Source of the DNA: Mumia xiangluensis
GTDB lineage: Bacteria > Actinomycetota > Actinomycetes > Propionibacteriales > Nocardioidaceae
Direction: 5' to 3'
DNA length: 64,000 bases
Assembly (NCBI RefSeq): GCF_010994095.1
Contig: NZ_WJYO01000002.1
Location: 744,001-808,000, forward strand
The notes below the pieces were generated by a model. It did not search any database, was not told the DNA's origin, and saw only the letters and a program-made list of their open reading frames with translations. The first letter of the stretch is position 1. Each line of letters opens with the position of its first letter. The translations under genes were made by a program, and so were the position numbers. Positions 33,443 to 41,963 of the stretch are shown here, piece by piece.

Positions 33443-34396
33443 TCAGCCACCCTCCTCGGGCGGCGTCTCTGCCCCCTCCGCCTCGTCGCGCTCCGCCCAC
33501 GCGAGGAGCGGCGCGATCGAGAAGACCGCCTCGTCCATGCCCGCGTGCAGGTCACCGAGGTCGGCGTAGCGGCCGGGCATCGTCGAGATCGTCATGTCCG
33601 CGGGCTCCACGTCGTCGACCTCGTCCCACCGGATCGGTGCGGAGACCCGTGCGTCCGGGACCCCGCGTACGGAGTAGGCGGCGGCGATCGTGTGGTCACG
33701 GGTGTTCTGGTTGTAGTCGACGAAGAGCTTGGCCGGGTCACGGTCCTTGCGCCACCAGGTCGTCGTGACGTCCTCCGGCACGCGGCGCTCCACCTCACGC
33801 GCGAACGCCAGCGCGGCACGGCGGACGTCGGCGAACCCGTGCTCCGGCGCGATGCGGACGTAGACGTGCATGCCGGAGCCACCCGAGGTCTTCGGCCACC
33901 CGACCGCGCCGAGCTCGTCGAGGATCTCGTGGGCGACGTGCGCGACCCGGCGCACGGTGACGAAGTCGCACTCTGGCCCCGGGTCGAGGTCGATGCGCCA
34001 CTCGTCGGGCTTCTCGGTGTCGGCGCGACGGGAGTTCCAGGGGTGGAACTCGACCGTCGACATCTGCACGGCCCAGATCACGCTGGCGAGCTCGGTGACG
34101 CACAGCTCGTAGGCGTGACGGTTGTAGCGGGGGAACTCCACCCGCACGGTCTCCAGCCACGGTGGCGCCCCCGCGGGGACACGCTTCTGGTGGACCTTCT
34201 TCTCGGCGACGCCCTTGGGGAAGCGGTGCAGCATGCACGGGCGCTCGCGCAGCGCGTTCACGATGCCGTCGCCGACCGAGAGGTAGTAGTTGACGAGGTC
34301 GAGCTTGGTCTCGCCCCGCTCCGGGAAGTACACGCGGTCGGGGTTGGAGATGCGGACGTCGCGGTCCCCGACCTCGATCATGACCGCGTCGCCCAT
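33443..34396 (-). CDS. stand-alone LigD-type primase-polymerase (NHEJ polymerase module)
   Basis: A 317-residue archaeo-eukaryotic primase-fold polymerase like the POL module of LigD or mycobacterial PolD. The conserved KLDLVNYYLSVG, LHRFPKG and EFHPWNSR blocks are followed by the metal-binding RIDLDPGP motif (two catalytic Asp), SGGSGMHVYVRI and LFVDYNQNTR. It would fill gaps and add ribonucleotides during end joining. No Ku or ligase gene is beside it, but a stand-alone phosphoesterase module lies 7.5 kb away at 25484-26011. Confidence 0.9.
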   Translation of the reverse strand: MGDAVMIEVGDRDVRISNPDRVYFPERGETKLDLVNYYLSVGDGIVNALRERPCMLHRFPKGVAEKKVHQKRVPAGAPPWLETVRVEFPRYNRHAYELCVTELASVIWAVQMSTVEFHPWNSRRADTEKPDEWRIDLDPGPECDFVTVRRVAHVAHEILDELGAVGWPKTSGGSGMHVYVRIAPEHGFADVRRAALAFAREVERRVPEDVTTTWWRKDRDPAKLFVDYNQNTRDHTIAAAYSVRGVPDARVSAPIRWDEVDDVEPADMTISTMPGRYADLGDLHAGMDEAVFSIAPLLAWAERDEAEGAETPPEEGG

Positions 34397-34438
34397 GCGG
34401 TGATCCTTGCACGGACGACGCGGTCGCGGGTACGGCTG

Positions 34439-34576
34439 TCAGTGGCGCAGGCCCCGGCGGCGACGCAGCCGCGGGCCACGGACGTACTCGGCCCGGCGGT
34501 CGTCGCCGAGCACCGGGATCCGCTCGATGCGGTGCAACATCTCGACGGGGACTGCGCTCTCGGGATCGATGTACAT
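34439..34576 (-). CDS. 45-codon small ORF with conserved upstream element (copy B)
   Basis: It encodes 45 residues starting MYIDPESAVPVEMLHRIERIP and ending in an Arg-rich tail (RGPRLRRRRGLRH). A GAAGGAGA ribosome-binding site precedes the ATG. The conserved palindromic element lies 44 bases upstream. Same length, basic tail and upstream element as the ORF at 29487-29624, but little residue-by-residue identity. The function is unknown. Confidence 0.5.
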   Translation of the reverse strand: MYIDPESAVPVEMLHRIERIPVLGDDRRAEYVRGPRLRRRRGLRH

Positions 34577-34620
34577 CAGGGTCTCCTTCGTTCGTTTCCT
34601 GATGCCTCGACTCTCGTCGT

Positions 34621-34698
34621 CTGAGGTAGCGCCCCACATCAGGAGAGCGCCCTAGGTTTTCCGGCTCGGGGGTCTTAGGCCCGCCGGGACTACCTCAG
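34621..34698 (-). promoter_or_regulatory. conserved palindromic element, copy B
   Basis: The ends are CTGAGGTAGC (34621-34630) and CTACCTCAG (34690-34698). CATCAGG follows the left end after six bases and CCTAGG after another seven, exactly as in copy A; the right part is 21 bases longer. The right arm contains the stop codon of the upstream AraC-type gene. It precedes a 45-codon ORF. Confidence 0.7.
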
Positions 34699-35483
34699 GA
34701 GCGTGCCGAGCGCGCGAACGCGCCGGGGGTGGCGCCGAGGACCGCGCGGAAGTGGCGCGTGAGGTGCGCCTGGTCGTGGAACCCGGCCGCGACCGCGGCG
34801 TCGGCGACTGCCAGACCGTCGAGGACGAGGCGGCGCGCGAGGTCGACCCGCCGGCTCGTGAGGTAGCGGTGCGGAGGCATGCCGTACGCCCGGGAGAACG
34901 ACCGTACGAGGTGGCTCGGGTGTGCGCCCAGGACGCGAGACGCCTCCTCGAGCGTGACCCCGTCGGCGACCGCGGCGTCGAGGAGCTCACGTAGCCGCCG
35001 GGCGAGCGGCGCGTCCGTCGCGGCCGGCGGGGTGGGGCCGTGGAGGTGCTCGCGCAGGAGGTCGTGGATGCGGACGAGCTCGGACTCCGCCTCGAACGCG
35101 TCGCCGCCGACCAGCGCTCCGTGGACGTGCCGGACGGCCGCGCCGACGTCGGGCCGGGCGACGGTCGGCTGGTCGACGCTGTGGCCGATCGTGTCGGGCG
35201 GCAGCCACGACTCGTCGAGGTAGAGCACGCGCTTGCGGAACGGACGCCCTGCGCGCGCCGTACGCCCGTCGTGCGGCACGTGCGGCGGGAGGAGCGTCAC
35301 CGTGGTCGGCTCGGCCGTGTGCGGGTGGCGGTCGAGGTCGTACGCGACCGCGCCGTCGTCGATCAGGAGCACCGCCCAGTCGCCGTGCGTGTGGCTCGGG
35401 TAGGCGTGCTCGGTGAACTCGGCGTGCAGCACCTCACGCAGGTGCGGCACGTCGGGTCGCCACGCACGGACCCGGTCGGCCAT
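34695..35483 (-). CDS. AraC-family transcriptional regulator
   Basis: A 262-residue regulator. An N-terminal cupin sensor (TEHAYPSHTHGDWAVLLIDDGAVAYDLDRH, LLPPHVPHDGR) is followed by a C-terminal AraC double helix-turn-helix (about 165-262) with LEEASRVLGAHPSHLVRSFSRAYGMPPHRYLTSRRV and ADAAVAAGFHDQAHLTRHFRAVLGATPGAF. ATG 35483 is the first codon of the cupin. It is divergent from a DUF2000 gene, and the shared 48-base gap suggests it controls that gene; this pairing is common. Confidence 0.87.
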   Translation of the reverse strand: MADRVRAWRPDVPHLREVLHAEFTEHAYPSHTHGDWAVLLIDDGAVAYDLDRHPHTAEPTTVTLLPPHVPHDGRTARAGRPFRKRVLYLDESWLPPDTIGHSVDQPTVARPDVGAAVRHVHGALVGGDAFEAESELVRIHDLLREHLHGPTPPAATDAPLARRLRELLDAAVADGVTLEEASRVLGAHPSHLVRSFSRAYGMPPHRYLTSRRVDLARRLVLDGLAVADAAVAAGFHDQAHLTRHFRAVLGATPGAFARSARS

Positions 35484-35531
35484 GCAAAGAACGTACAAGA
35501 CCGTGCGGCAGCGGCGTACGACGATCGAGGC

Positions 35532-35966
35532 ATGACCACCGTGATGGAACCCGCCACCCGCTTCGACACCAAGATCGCGATCGTCCTGCGTGACGACCTG
35601 CTGCCGTGGCAGGAGCTGAACGTCACGGCCTTCCTCGTCAGCGGCATCGCGACCCGGCAGGACGGGCTGGTCGGCGAGCCGTACGAGGACGGCGACGGGC
35701 AGCGATACCTCCCGATGATGCGCCAGCCGATGCTCGTCTTCACCGCGGACGCGTCCGTCCTGCGCTCGGCGCACGCCGCCGCGCTGCGCCGAGGGATGCC
35801 GATGTCGATCTACACGCGCGACCTGTTCGCGACCGGCCACGACGAGGCCAACCGCGCTGCCGTGCGGGCGGTGGGCACCGACGACCTCGACCTGGTCGGG
35901 ATCGCGGTGCACGGGCCCCGCAACGCCGTCGACAAGACCGTCAAGGGCGCCCACCTGCACGCGTGA
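35532..35966 (+). CDS. DUF2000-like protein
   Basis: A 144-residue protein starting MTTVMEPATRFDTKIAIVLRDDLLPWQELNVTAFL and ending VDKTVKGAHLHA, the pattern of the DUF2000 family (peptidyl-tRNA hydrolase II-like fold). The biological role is unknown. GACGAT lies six bases before the ATG. It is probably controlled by the divergent AraC-type regulator. Confidence 0.75.
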   Translation: MTTVMEPATRFDTKIAIVLRDDLLPWQELNVTAFLVSGIATRQDGLVGEPYEDGDGQRYLPMMRQPMLVFTADASVLRSAHAAALRRGMPMSIYTRDLFATGHDEANRAAVRAVGTDDLDLVGIAVHGPRNAVDKTVKGAHLHA

Positions 35967-35981
35967 CGTGTGCGTCTGGAG

Positions 35982-36707
35982 TCAGTCGATCGGCTTGACG
36001 GCCTGCACGACGTAGTTCTTGGGCATCCCGCTCGCGGTGTGCTTCCACCGCAGGTCGAGCCGCGCGAACAGGCCCGAGAGGACGAACGCGAGGCCACGCG
36101 TCGCACCGAGCAGCGGGCCGTACGCGATCCGCCGGCGCAGCGGCTGGCCCGTCGTCCGCGGCAGCCGCTGGTGCATCACCTCGAGCTGGTAGGCGACCGT
36201 GCCGAAGTAGCCCTCGAGCCAGGTGGTGCGGACCCCCTCGAAACCGGCGTCGGTGAAGAGCTTGGAGAGCGCGAACTGCGTGTAGCGGAAGTAGTCGTAC
36301 GGCTGCTGGTGCTCGGGGTAAAACAGCGGTGCGGAGAGCAGGATCCGACCGCCCGGCCGCAGGACCCGGTGCAGCTCGGCGAGGGCCACGGCCGGCTCGT
36401 CGAGGTGCTCGAGGACCTGGTTGCAGAGGATGCGGTCGAAGCGCCCGTCCTCGACCGGGATGTCGGTGAGGCTGCAGACGTACTCGAGCGGGGTGTAGCG
36501 CGTGGCGAGCTGGGCGAAGTCTGCGGCCTCGTAGCGCGTGTGGGCGAACAGGCGCCGGTACGGCCCGTGCCCGGCGCCCGCGTCGAGGACCAGCGAGCCG
36601 GCAGGGGTCGCCTTCGCGAACGCGCGGTTGGCGCGCAGCAGCCGGACCCGGGAGGTGTTGATGATCCAGGGCCGCTTCTTGCCGCGCCTGCGTCGCCGCT
36701 TCGCCAT
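35982..36707 (-). CDS. class I SAM-dependent methyltransferase
   Basis: A 241-residue protein with a strongly basic start (MAKRRRRRGKKRPW), motif I LVLDAGAGHGPYRRLF, and the methyltransferase-11 pattern RFDRILCNQVLEHLDEP with LRPGGRILLSAP. The later YPYDYFRYT-like segment resembles methyltransferases acting on sugars or lipids in envelope polysaccharide loci; the substrate is unknown. ATG 36707 is preferred to TTG 36716. It starts 10 bases after hutI and may be read through from the hut operon. Confidence 0.8.
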   Translation of the reverse strand: MAKRRRRRGKKRPWIINTSRVRLLRANRAFAKATPAGSLVLDAGAGHGPYRRLFAHTRYEAADFAQLATRYTPLEYVCSLTDIPVEDGRFDRILCNQVLEHLDEPAVALAELHRVLRPGGRILLSAPLFYPEHQQPYDYFRYTQFALSKLFTDAGFEGVRTTWLEGYFGTVAYQLEVMHQRLPRTTGQPLRRRIAYGPLLGATRGLAFVLSGLFARLDLRWKHTASGMPKNYVVQAVKPID

Positions 36708-36717
36708 GGCGGTCAAC

Positions 36718-37857
36718 CTAGTCCGACGAGGCGATGGTGCGCGACACCAACGGGACGCCTGGTCGGTAGGCGAGATGAACAGCCGATGGCGCGTCGAGCA
36801 CCGTCACGTCCCCGCGTGCCCCGAGCCGCAGGTGTCCGACGTCGTCGCGCCGGAGCGACGCGGCACCGCCGAGCGTGGCTGCACGGAGCGCCTCGTACGG
36901 GGTGAGTCCCATGTCCCGGACGGCGACGGCGATGCAGAACGGGATCGACGACGTGTAGCTGCTGCCGGGGTTGCAGTCGCTCGCGAGCGCGACCGTGACG
37001 CCGGCGTCGAGGAGGCGGCGGGCGTCCGGGTACGGGTGGCGGGTGGAGAACTCCACCCCCGGCAGCAGGCCCGCCACGGTGCCGCAGGCGGCGAGCGCGT
37101 CCACGTCGGCGTCGGTGAGATAGGTGCAGTGGTCCACGGCGGCGGCGCCGAGCTCGCACGCCAGCAGGACCCCCGGCCCGTACGTGAGCTGGCTGGCGTG
37201 GACGCGCATCCCAAGCCCGGCGTCGCGCCCGGCGGTGAGGACGGCGCGAGCCGCGTCGGCGCCGAACGCGCCCTCCTCGCAGAACACGTCGATCCATCGG
37301 GCGTGCGGGGCGCAGGCGTCGAGCATCGGGCCGGTGACCAGGGCGACGTACTCCTCGGGTGTCGTGCCGTCGGGGACGACGTGGGCGCCGAGGTACGTCG
37401 TCTCGGAGGTGTGCCGTCCGGCGATCGCCAGCGAGCGCGCCTCGTCGGCGACGGTGAGGCCGTACCCGCTCTTGATCTCGACCGTCGTCGTCCCCTGGCG
37501 GCGCATCTCGGCGACGAGCCGGCGGACGGTCGTGTCGAGCTCCTCGTCGGTCGCCGCACGGGTCGCGGCCACGGTCGTGCGGATGCCGCCGGCGGCGTAC
37601 GGCCGTCCCGCCATCCGCGCCTCGAACTCCGCCGCGCGGTCACCGGCGAAGACCAGGTGGCTGTGGGAGTCGACGAAGCCGGGGACGACGGTGCCGCCGG
37701 CGACGTCGAGCACGTCGTCGGCCGCGGGGGCGTCGGCGGCGTCGCCGACCCAGGCGACGACCCCGTCGGCGATGACGAGCGCAGCGTCCGTGCGCACCGG
37801 CTGCTCGTCGTCCCAGGTGACCAGCTCGCCGATGCGGGTGAGGAGGAGGCTGCTCAC
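36718..37857 (-). CDS. hutI: imidazolonepropionase
   Basis: A 379-residue amidohydrolase. The metal ligands are seen in [25 protein letters not shown] and DVFCEEGAF, a later His in MRVHASQ, and the catalytic Asp in [11 protein letters not shown]. It opens 4-imidazolone-5-propionate to N-formimidoyl-glutamate, step three of histidine breakdown. The GTG start at 37857 overlaps the hutF stop (GTGA). Confidence 0.95.
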   Translation of the reverse strand: MSSLLLTRIGELVTWDDEQPVRTDAALVIADGVVAWVGDAADAPAADDVLDVAGGTVVPGFVDSHSHLVFAGDRAAEFEARMAGRPYAAGGIRTTVAATRAATDEELDTTVRRLVAEMRRQGTTTVEIKSGYGLTVADEARSLAIAGRHTSETTYLGAHVVPDGTTPEEYVALVTGPMLDACAPHARWIDVFCEEGAFGADAARAVLTAGRDAGLGMRVHASQLTYGPGVLLACELGAAAVDHCTYLTDADVDALAACGTVAGLLPGVEFSTRHPYPDARRLLDAGVTVALASDCNPGSSYTSSIPFCIAVAVRDMGLTPYEALRAATLGGAASLRRDDVGHLRLGARGDVTVLDAPSAVHLAYRPGVPLVSRTIASSD

Positions 37858-38993
37858 ACGCGCTCCCACAGCGCGTCCACCGCGCGCCGCAGCATGGCGG
37901 TCACCTCAGCGGCGTCGTACGGGAGGTCGGACGGCGGCTCGACGTCGGACGCGGTCGCAGCCCAGAGCGGCTCGTCGACGCCGGCGAGTCGTACGGAGTC
38001 ACGCAGCGTGACCGTGTCGGTCTCGGCGAGGTCGGGGGTGAACCCGAGCGAGGCGTACCCCGTACGGGTCGCCGCCTCGGTCAGCTTCGCGGCACCCCAC
38101 GCGCCGCGCCGACCCGTCACCAGGCGCTCGTGCATCTCCACCGCCCTCGCCTCCGCGAACACGTCGATCACGGTGTTGCTGTCCGACCCGAGCGTGAGCC
38201 GTGCGCCGGCCTCGCGCAACCGCACCGAGGGTCCGACGCCGTCGGCGAGCTCGGCCTCGGTGGTGGGGCAGAAGCACGCGTACGCCGTCGCGTCCCCGAG
38301 CAGGATGACGTCGGCGTCGGTGAGGTGCGTCGCGTGGACCGCAGTGGTGCGCGGTGTCCAGACGCCCGCCTCGGCCAGCAGAGCGACGGGGGTGAGCCCG
38401 CTCGTCGCCAGGCACCACTCGTTCTCCGCCGGCTGCTCGGACACGTGGACGTGCAGCGGCGCATCGGGAAGCGCCCCGGCGACGGTGGCGAGCTGGTCCG
38501 CCGGCACAGCCCGGACGGAGTGGATCGCAGCACCGACCACGACGTCGTCGGCTCCGGCGTGGCGGGCGGCCAGGTCGTTCACACGCCCCGCCCACGCCTC
38601 GCCGTCGGTGTCGGCGAACCGGCGGTGGACGTGCTCGGTGACCTCGAGGTACGCGGTGTCGAGCAGGCAGATCCGCAGCCCGACCTCGCGCGCGGCGGCG
38701 ATCAGCGCCTCGCCGGTGGCGTTCGGGTCGTCGTACGGGGTGCCGTCCGGGCCGTGGTGCAGGTAGTGGAACTCACCGACCACACCGATGCCGGCGAGGC
38801 GCATCTCGGCGTACGTCGCCACCGCCAGGTCGTGCAGCAGGTCCGGGTCGAGGACGGCCGCGAGGGCGTACATGCGGTCACGCCAGCCCCAGAACGTGTC
38901 TCCACCACGCTCTCCACCAGGCTGGGCGCGTCCGCGCAGCGCCCGGTGGAAGACGTGGCTGTGGCAGTTCGCCAGGCCGGGGAACGTCGTCAT
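37854..38993 (-). CDS. hutF: formimidoylglutamate deiminase, N-terminally short
   Basis: A 379-residue amidohydrolase with the metal-binding [15 protein letters not shown] right at its start, then [37 protein letters not shown] and [10 protein letters not shown]. It releases ammonia from formimidoyl-glutamate to give N-formylglutamate. HutF proteins usually have about 50-60 residues before the HSH motif; here only about nine remain, because the ATG overlaps the stop of the preceding gene (ATGA). The beta-sandwich part made by the N-terminus is thus reduced. Confidence 0.9.
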   Translation of the reverse strand: MTTFPGLANCHSHVFHRALRGRAQPGGERGGDTFWGWRDRMYALAAVLDPDLLHDLAVATYAEMRLAGIGVVGEFHYLHHGPDGTPYDDPNATGEALIAAAREVGLRICLLDTAYLEVTEHVHRRFADTDGEAWAGRVNDLAARHAGADDVVVGAAIHSVRAVPADQLATVAGALPDAPLHVHVSEQPAENEWCLATSGLTPVALLAEAGVWTPRTTAVHATHLTDADVILLGDATAYACFCPTTEAELADGVGPSVRLREAGARLTLGSDSNTVIDVFAEARAVEMHERLVTGRRGAWGAAKLTEAATRTGYASLGFTPDLAETDTVTLRDSVRLAGVDEPLWAATASDVEPPSDLPYDAAEVTAMLRRAVDALWERV

Positions 38994-40261
38994 GCGAGCT
39001 CCCGCACGACCCGCGCCAGAGCCTCCACACCCGCTGCGCAGTCCGCGTCGTCGGCATGCTCCTCCGGCGAGTGGGAGACGCCGGTCGGGTTGCGCACGAA
39101 GAGCATCGCCGTCGGGATCGTCGCGCTGAGCACGCCCGCGTCGTGGCCGGCACCGGTCGGCAGCAGCGGGGCGGCCAGGAGGTCAGCGAGACGCTCACGC
39201 AGCGCGGTGTCGAACGCAACCGACGGGCTCGACGACTCCACGGAGACCTCCAGGCGCACACCTGCCCCGGACGCCGCCCGACGTGCGTCGTCGAGGATGC
39301 CGTCGAGCAGGTGCGCGAGTGCAGCGTCGTCCGCGGCGCGGGCGTCGAGCCATCCGGTGACGAGCGAGGGTACGGCGTTGGCGCCGCCCGGCTCGACGGC
39401 GATGCGGCCGAAGGTGGCTCGGGCACCGGCATCCGTGGCGCGAGCGGTGGCGGCGAGGACGGTGGCGGCGTACGCGGGCATCGGGTCGCGCCGGTCCTCC
39501 ATCGGCGTGGTGCCGGCGTGGTCTGCGCGGCCCTCGAACCCCAGACGCCAGCGGCCGTGCGGCCAGATCGAGGTCGCCACCCCGACGGGGTCGCCGGAGT
39601 GGACGAGGGCGCGTCCCTGCTCGACGTGGAGCTCGACGAACGTGCCGATCCGGTCGAGCCAGGCGCTGCGTCCGACCGCGCGCGGATCGCGGCCGCGGGC
39701 GCTCATCGCCTCCGCGAGCGTGCGGCCGTCACGGTCCTTGAGGCCGAGCGCACGGTCGGGCGCGAGCGTGCCGGTCGCGAGTCGGGATCCGGCGCACGCC
39801 ACACCGAACCGCGCGCCCTCCTCGTCGGCGAAGCACGCGACGGCGATCGGCCGGGAGGGCGTGAAGCCGTCGGCGCGGAGCCGGTCGAGCGCGGCGAACG
39901 CGGACACGATGCCGAGCGGACCGTCGTACGCCCCGCCGTCGGGCACGGAGTCGAGGTGCGACCCGAGCAGCAGCGCACCCCCGCTGGTTGAGCGAGCCTG
40001 CGAGTCGCTGGTTGAGCGAGCCTGCCCCCCGCTGGTTGAGCGAGCCTGGCCCCCGCTGGTTGAGCGAGCCTGCGAGTCGAAACCCCCCACCCACGCCACC
40101 TGGTTCCCGTTGCCGTCCTCCTCGTACGCCATGCCGCGCGCCGCCGCCTCCCCGGCGAACCACTCACGCAGCTCCATGTCGGCGTCGTTCCACGCGAACC
40201 GGCGGTAGCCTCCCGTGCGCGGGTCGCGCCCGATGCGCTCGATGGGGGCGAGGAGGTTCAC
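38990..40261 (-). CDS. M20 amidohydrolase (allantoate/N-carbamoyl type) in the hut operon
   Basis: A 423-residue M20 metallopeptidase-fold enzyme. Zinc-binding blocks are LLLGSHLDSVPDGGAYDGPLG, ACFADEEGARFG, ELHVEQG and the late VRNPTGVSHSPEEHA. It is usually labelled allantoate amidohydrolase, but its place between hutU and hutF, with no hutG in the operon, suggests that it removes the formyl group from N-formylglutamate; this is inference. Residues about 61-93 are a repetitive QARSTSGG/QARSTSDS insertion encoded by a 24-bp array just before the first zinc motif. GTG 40261 is chosen for its AAGGAG site. Confidence 0.82.
   Translation of the reverse strand: MNLLAPIERIGRDPRTGGYRRFAWNDADMELREWFAGEAAARGMAYEEDGNGNQVAWVGGFDSQARSTSGGQARSTSGGQARSTSDSQARSTSGGALLLGSHLDSVPDGGAYDGPLGIVSAFAALDRLRADGFTPSRPIAVACFADEEGARFGVACAGSRLATGTLAPDRALGLKDRDGRTLAEAMSARGRDPRAVGRSAWLDRIGTFVELHVEQGRALVHSGDPVGVATSIWPHGRWRLGFEGRADHAGTTPMEDRRDPMPAYAATVLAATARATDAGARATFGRIAVEPGGANAVPSLVTGWLDARAADDAALAHLLDGILDDARRAASGAGVRLEVSVESSSPSVAFDTALRERLADLLAAPLLPTGAGHDAGVLSATIPTAMLFVRNPTGVSHSPEEHADDADCAAGVEALARVVRELA
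39984..40079 (-). repeat. 24-bp tandem array (4 units) inside the M20 hydrolase gene
   Basis: Four 24-bp units begin at 39984, 40008, 40032 and 40056. All share CTGGTTGAGCGAGCCTG; the last seven bases alternate between CGAGTCG-type and CCCCCCG/GCCCCCG. The fourth unit runs into AAACCCCCC. The reading frame is kept. The GGTTGAGCGAGCC...GAGTCGAAACC pattern resembles dispersed repeats I recall from Nocardioides-type genomes. Confidence 0.95.
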
Positions 40262-40307
40262 GCTGGGCTCCTTCCCCGCGACCACCCCGGTACCTCGCTC
40301 CGCGTGT

Positions 40308-41963
40308 TCACGCGTCCTCCATCGGGATGCGCACGCCCCGCTCGTGCGCGACCTCGCGCGCCCGGTCGTACCCCGCGTCCACGTGTCGCATCACGCCCGT
40401 CCCGGGATCGTTCGTGAGGACCCGTGCGATCTTCTCCGCGGCGAGGTCGGTGCCGTCGGCGACGATCACCTGGCCGGCGTGGATCGAGCGGCCGATGCCG
40501 ACGCCGCCACCGTGGTGCAGCGAGACCCAGGTCGCGCCGGAGGCGGTGTTGAGCAGCGCGTTGAGCAGCGGCCAGTCGGCGATCGCGTCGGAGCCGTCGG
40601 CCATGGCCTCGGTCTCGCGGTACGGGGAGGCGACCGAGCCGGAGTCGAGGTGGTCGCGGCCGATGACAACCGGTGCGCTCAGCTCGCCGGACGCCACCAT
40701 CTCGTTGAACCGGAGCCCGGCACGGTGGCGCTCGCCGTAGCCGAGCCAGCAGATGCGGGCGGGCAGGCCCTCGAAGTGGACCTTCTCCCCCGCCTGCGTG
40801 ATCCAGCGGCGCAGGTGCTGGTCCTCGGGGAATAGCTCGAGGATCGCCCGGTCGGTCGCCGCGATGTCAGCGGGATCGCCGGACAGCGCCGCCCAGCGGA
40901 ACGGGCCCTTCCCCTCGCAGAACAGCGGGCGGATGTAGGCCGGGACGAACCCGGGGAACGCGAACGCACGGTCGTACCCGCCGAGCCGCGCCTCCTCGCG
41001 GATCGAGTTGCCGTAGTCGAACACCTCGGCGCCGGCGTCCAGGAACCCGACCATCGCCTCGACGTGCCTGGCCATCGAGGCGCGAGCGCGCTCGGTGAAC
41101 CCCTCGGGGTCGCGCTCGGCCTCGGCCTTCCAGTCCGCGAGGTCGACGCCCTCGGGGAGGTAGCTCAGCGGGTCGTGCGCGCTCGTCTGGTCGGTGACGA
41201 CGTCGATCTCGACGCCGCGTGCGAGCAGCTCGGGGAAGACGGTCGCCGCGTTGTCGACCACGCCGACCGACAGCGCACGCCGGTCCTTCTTCGCGGCGAG
41301 GACGCGCTCGACGGCGTCGTCGAGGTCGGTCGTGTACTCGTCGAGGTAGCCGTGCTCGACCCGGCGCGCGAGTCGCGACTCGTCGACGTCGACGATCAGC
41401 ACCACGCCCTCGTTCATCGTGACCGCGAGCGGCTGCGCGCCGCCCATGCCGCCGCAGCCGGCGGTGAGAGTGAGCGTGCCTGCCAGAGTGCCGCCGAACC
41501 TCTTGGTGGCGACGGCACCGAACGTCTCGTACGTGCCCTGGAGGATGCCCTGGGTCCCGATGTAGATCCACGAGCCGGCCGTCATCTGGCCGTACATCGT
41601 GAGCCCCTCGGCCTCCAGCCGCCGGAACTCCGGCCAGGTCGCCCAGTCGCCGACGAGGTTGGAGTTGGCGATGAGGACCCGCGGCGCCCAGGCGTGCGTA
41701 CGGAACACCCCGACCGGCTTGCCGGACTGCACGAGCAGCGTCTCATCGTCGGCGAGGGTGCTGAGGGTGCTGACGATGGCGTCGTACGCCTCCCAGCTGC
41801 GCGCGGCGCGCCCGGTCCCGCCGTACACGACGAGGTCCTCGGGCCGCTCGGCGACTTCGGGGTCCAGGTTGTTCATCAGCATCCGCAGCGGGGCCTCGGT
41901 CTGCCACGAGCGGGCGGTGAGCTGGGTGCCCCTGGGCGCCCGTACGGGTTCATGCGTGGTCAC
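40308..41963 (-). CDS. hutU: urocanate hydratase
   Basis: A 551-residue enzyme of normal length, starting near [24 protein letters not shown] and containing the NAD-binding and active-site blocks [35 protein letters not shown] and [23 protein letters not shown]. It hydrates urocanate to imidazolone propionate with tightly bound NAD as electrophile. The GTG start overlaps the hutH stop (GTGA). Confidence 0.97.
   Translation of the reverse strand: MTTHEPVRAPRGTQLTARSWQTEAPLRMLMNNLDPEVAERPEDLVVYGGTGRAARSWEAYDAIVSTLSTLADDETLLVQSGKPVGVFRTHAWAPRVLIANSNLVGDWATWPEFRRLEAEGLTMYGQMTAGSWIYIGTQGILQGTYETFGAVATKRFGGTLAGTLTLTAGCGGMGGAQPLAVTMNEGVVLIVDVDESRLARRVEHGYLDEYTTDLDDAVERVLAAKKDRRALSVGVVDNAATVFPELLARGVEIDVVTDQTSAHDPLSYLPEGVDLADWKAEAERDPEGFTERARASMARHVEAMVGFLDAGAEVFDYGNSIREEARLGGYDRAFAFPGFVPAYIRPLFCEGKGPFRWAALSGDPADIAATDRAILELFPEDQHLRRWITQAGEKVHFEGLPARICWLGYGERHRAGLRFNEMVASGELSAPVVIGRDHLDSGSVASPYRETEAMADGSDAIADWPLLNALLNTASGATWVSLHHGGGVGIGRSIHAGQVIVADGTDLAAEKIARVLTNDPGTGVMRHVDAGYDRAREVAHERGVRIPMEDA

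Noticed and set aside
39984-40079. CRISPR-like or insertion-sequence remnant in the M20 gene
   Set aside because: Head-to-tail 24-bp units without spacers or terminal inverted repeats plus transposase; it is a simple in-frame tandem array.
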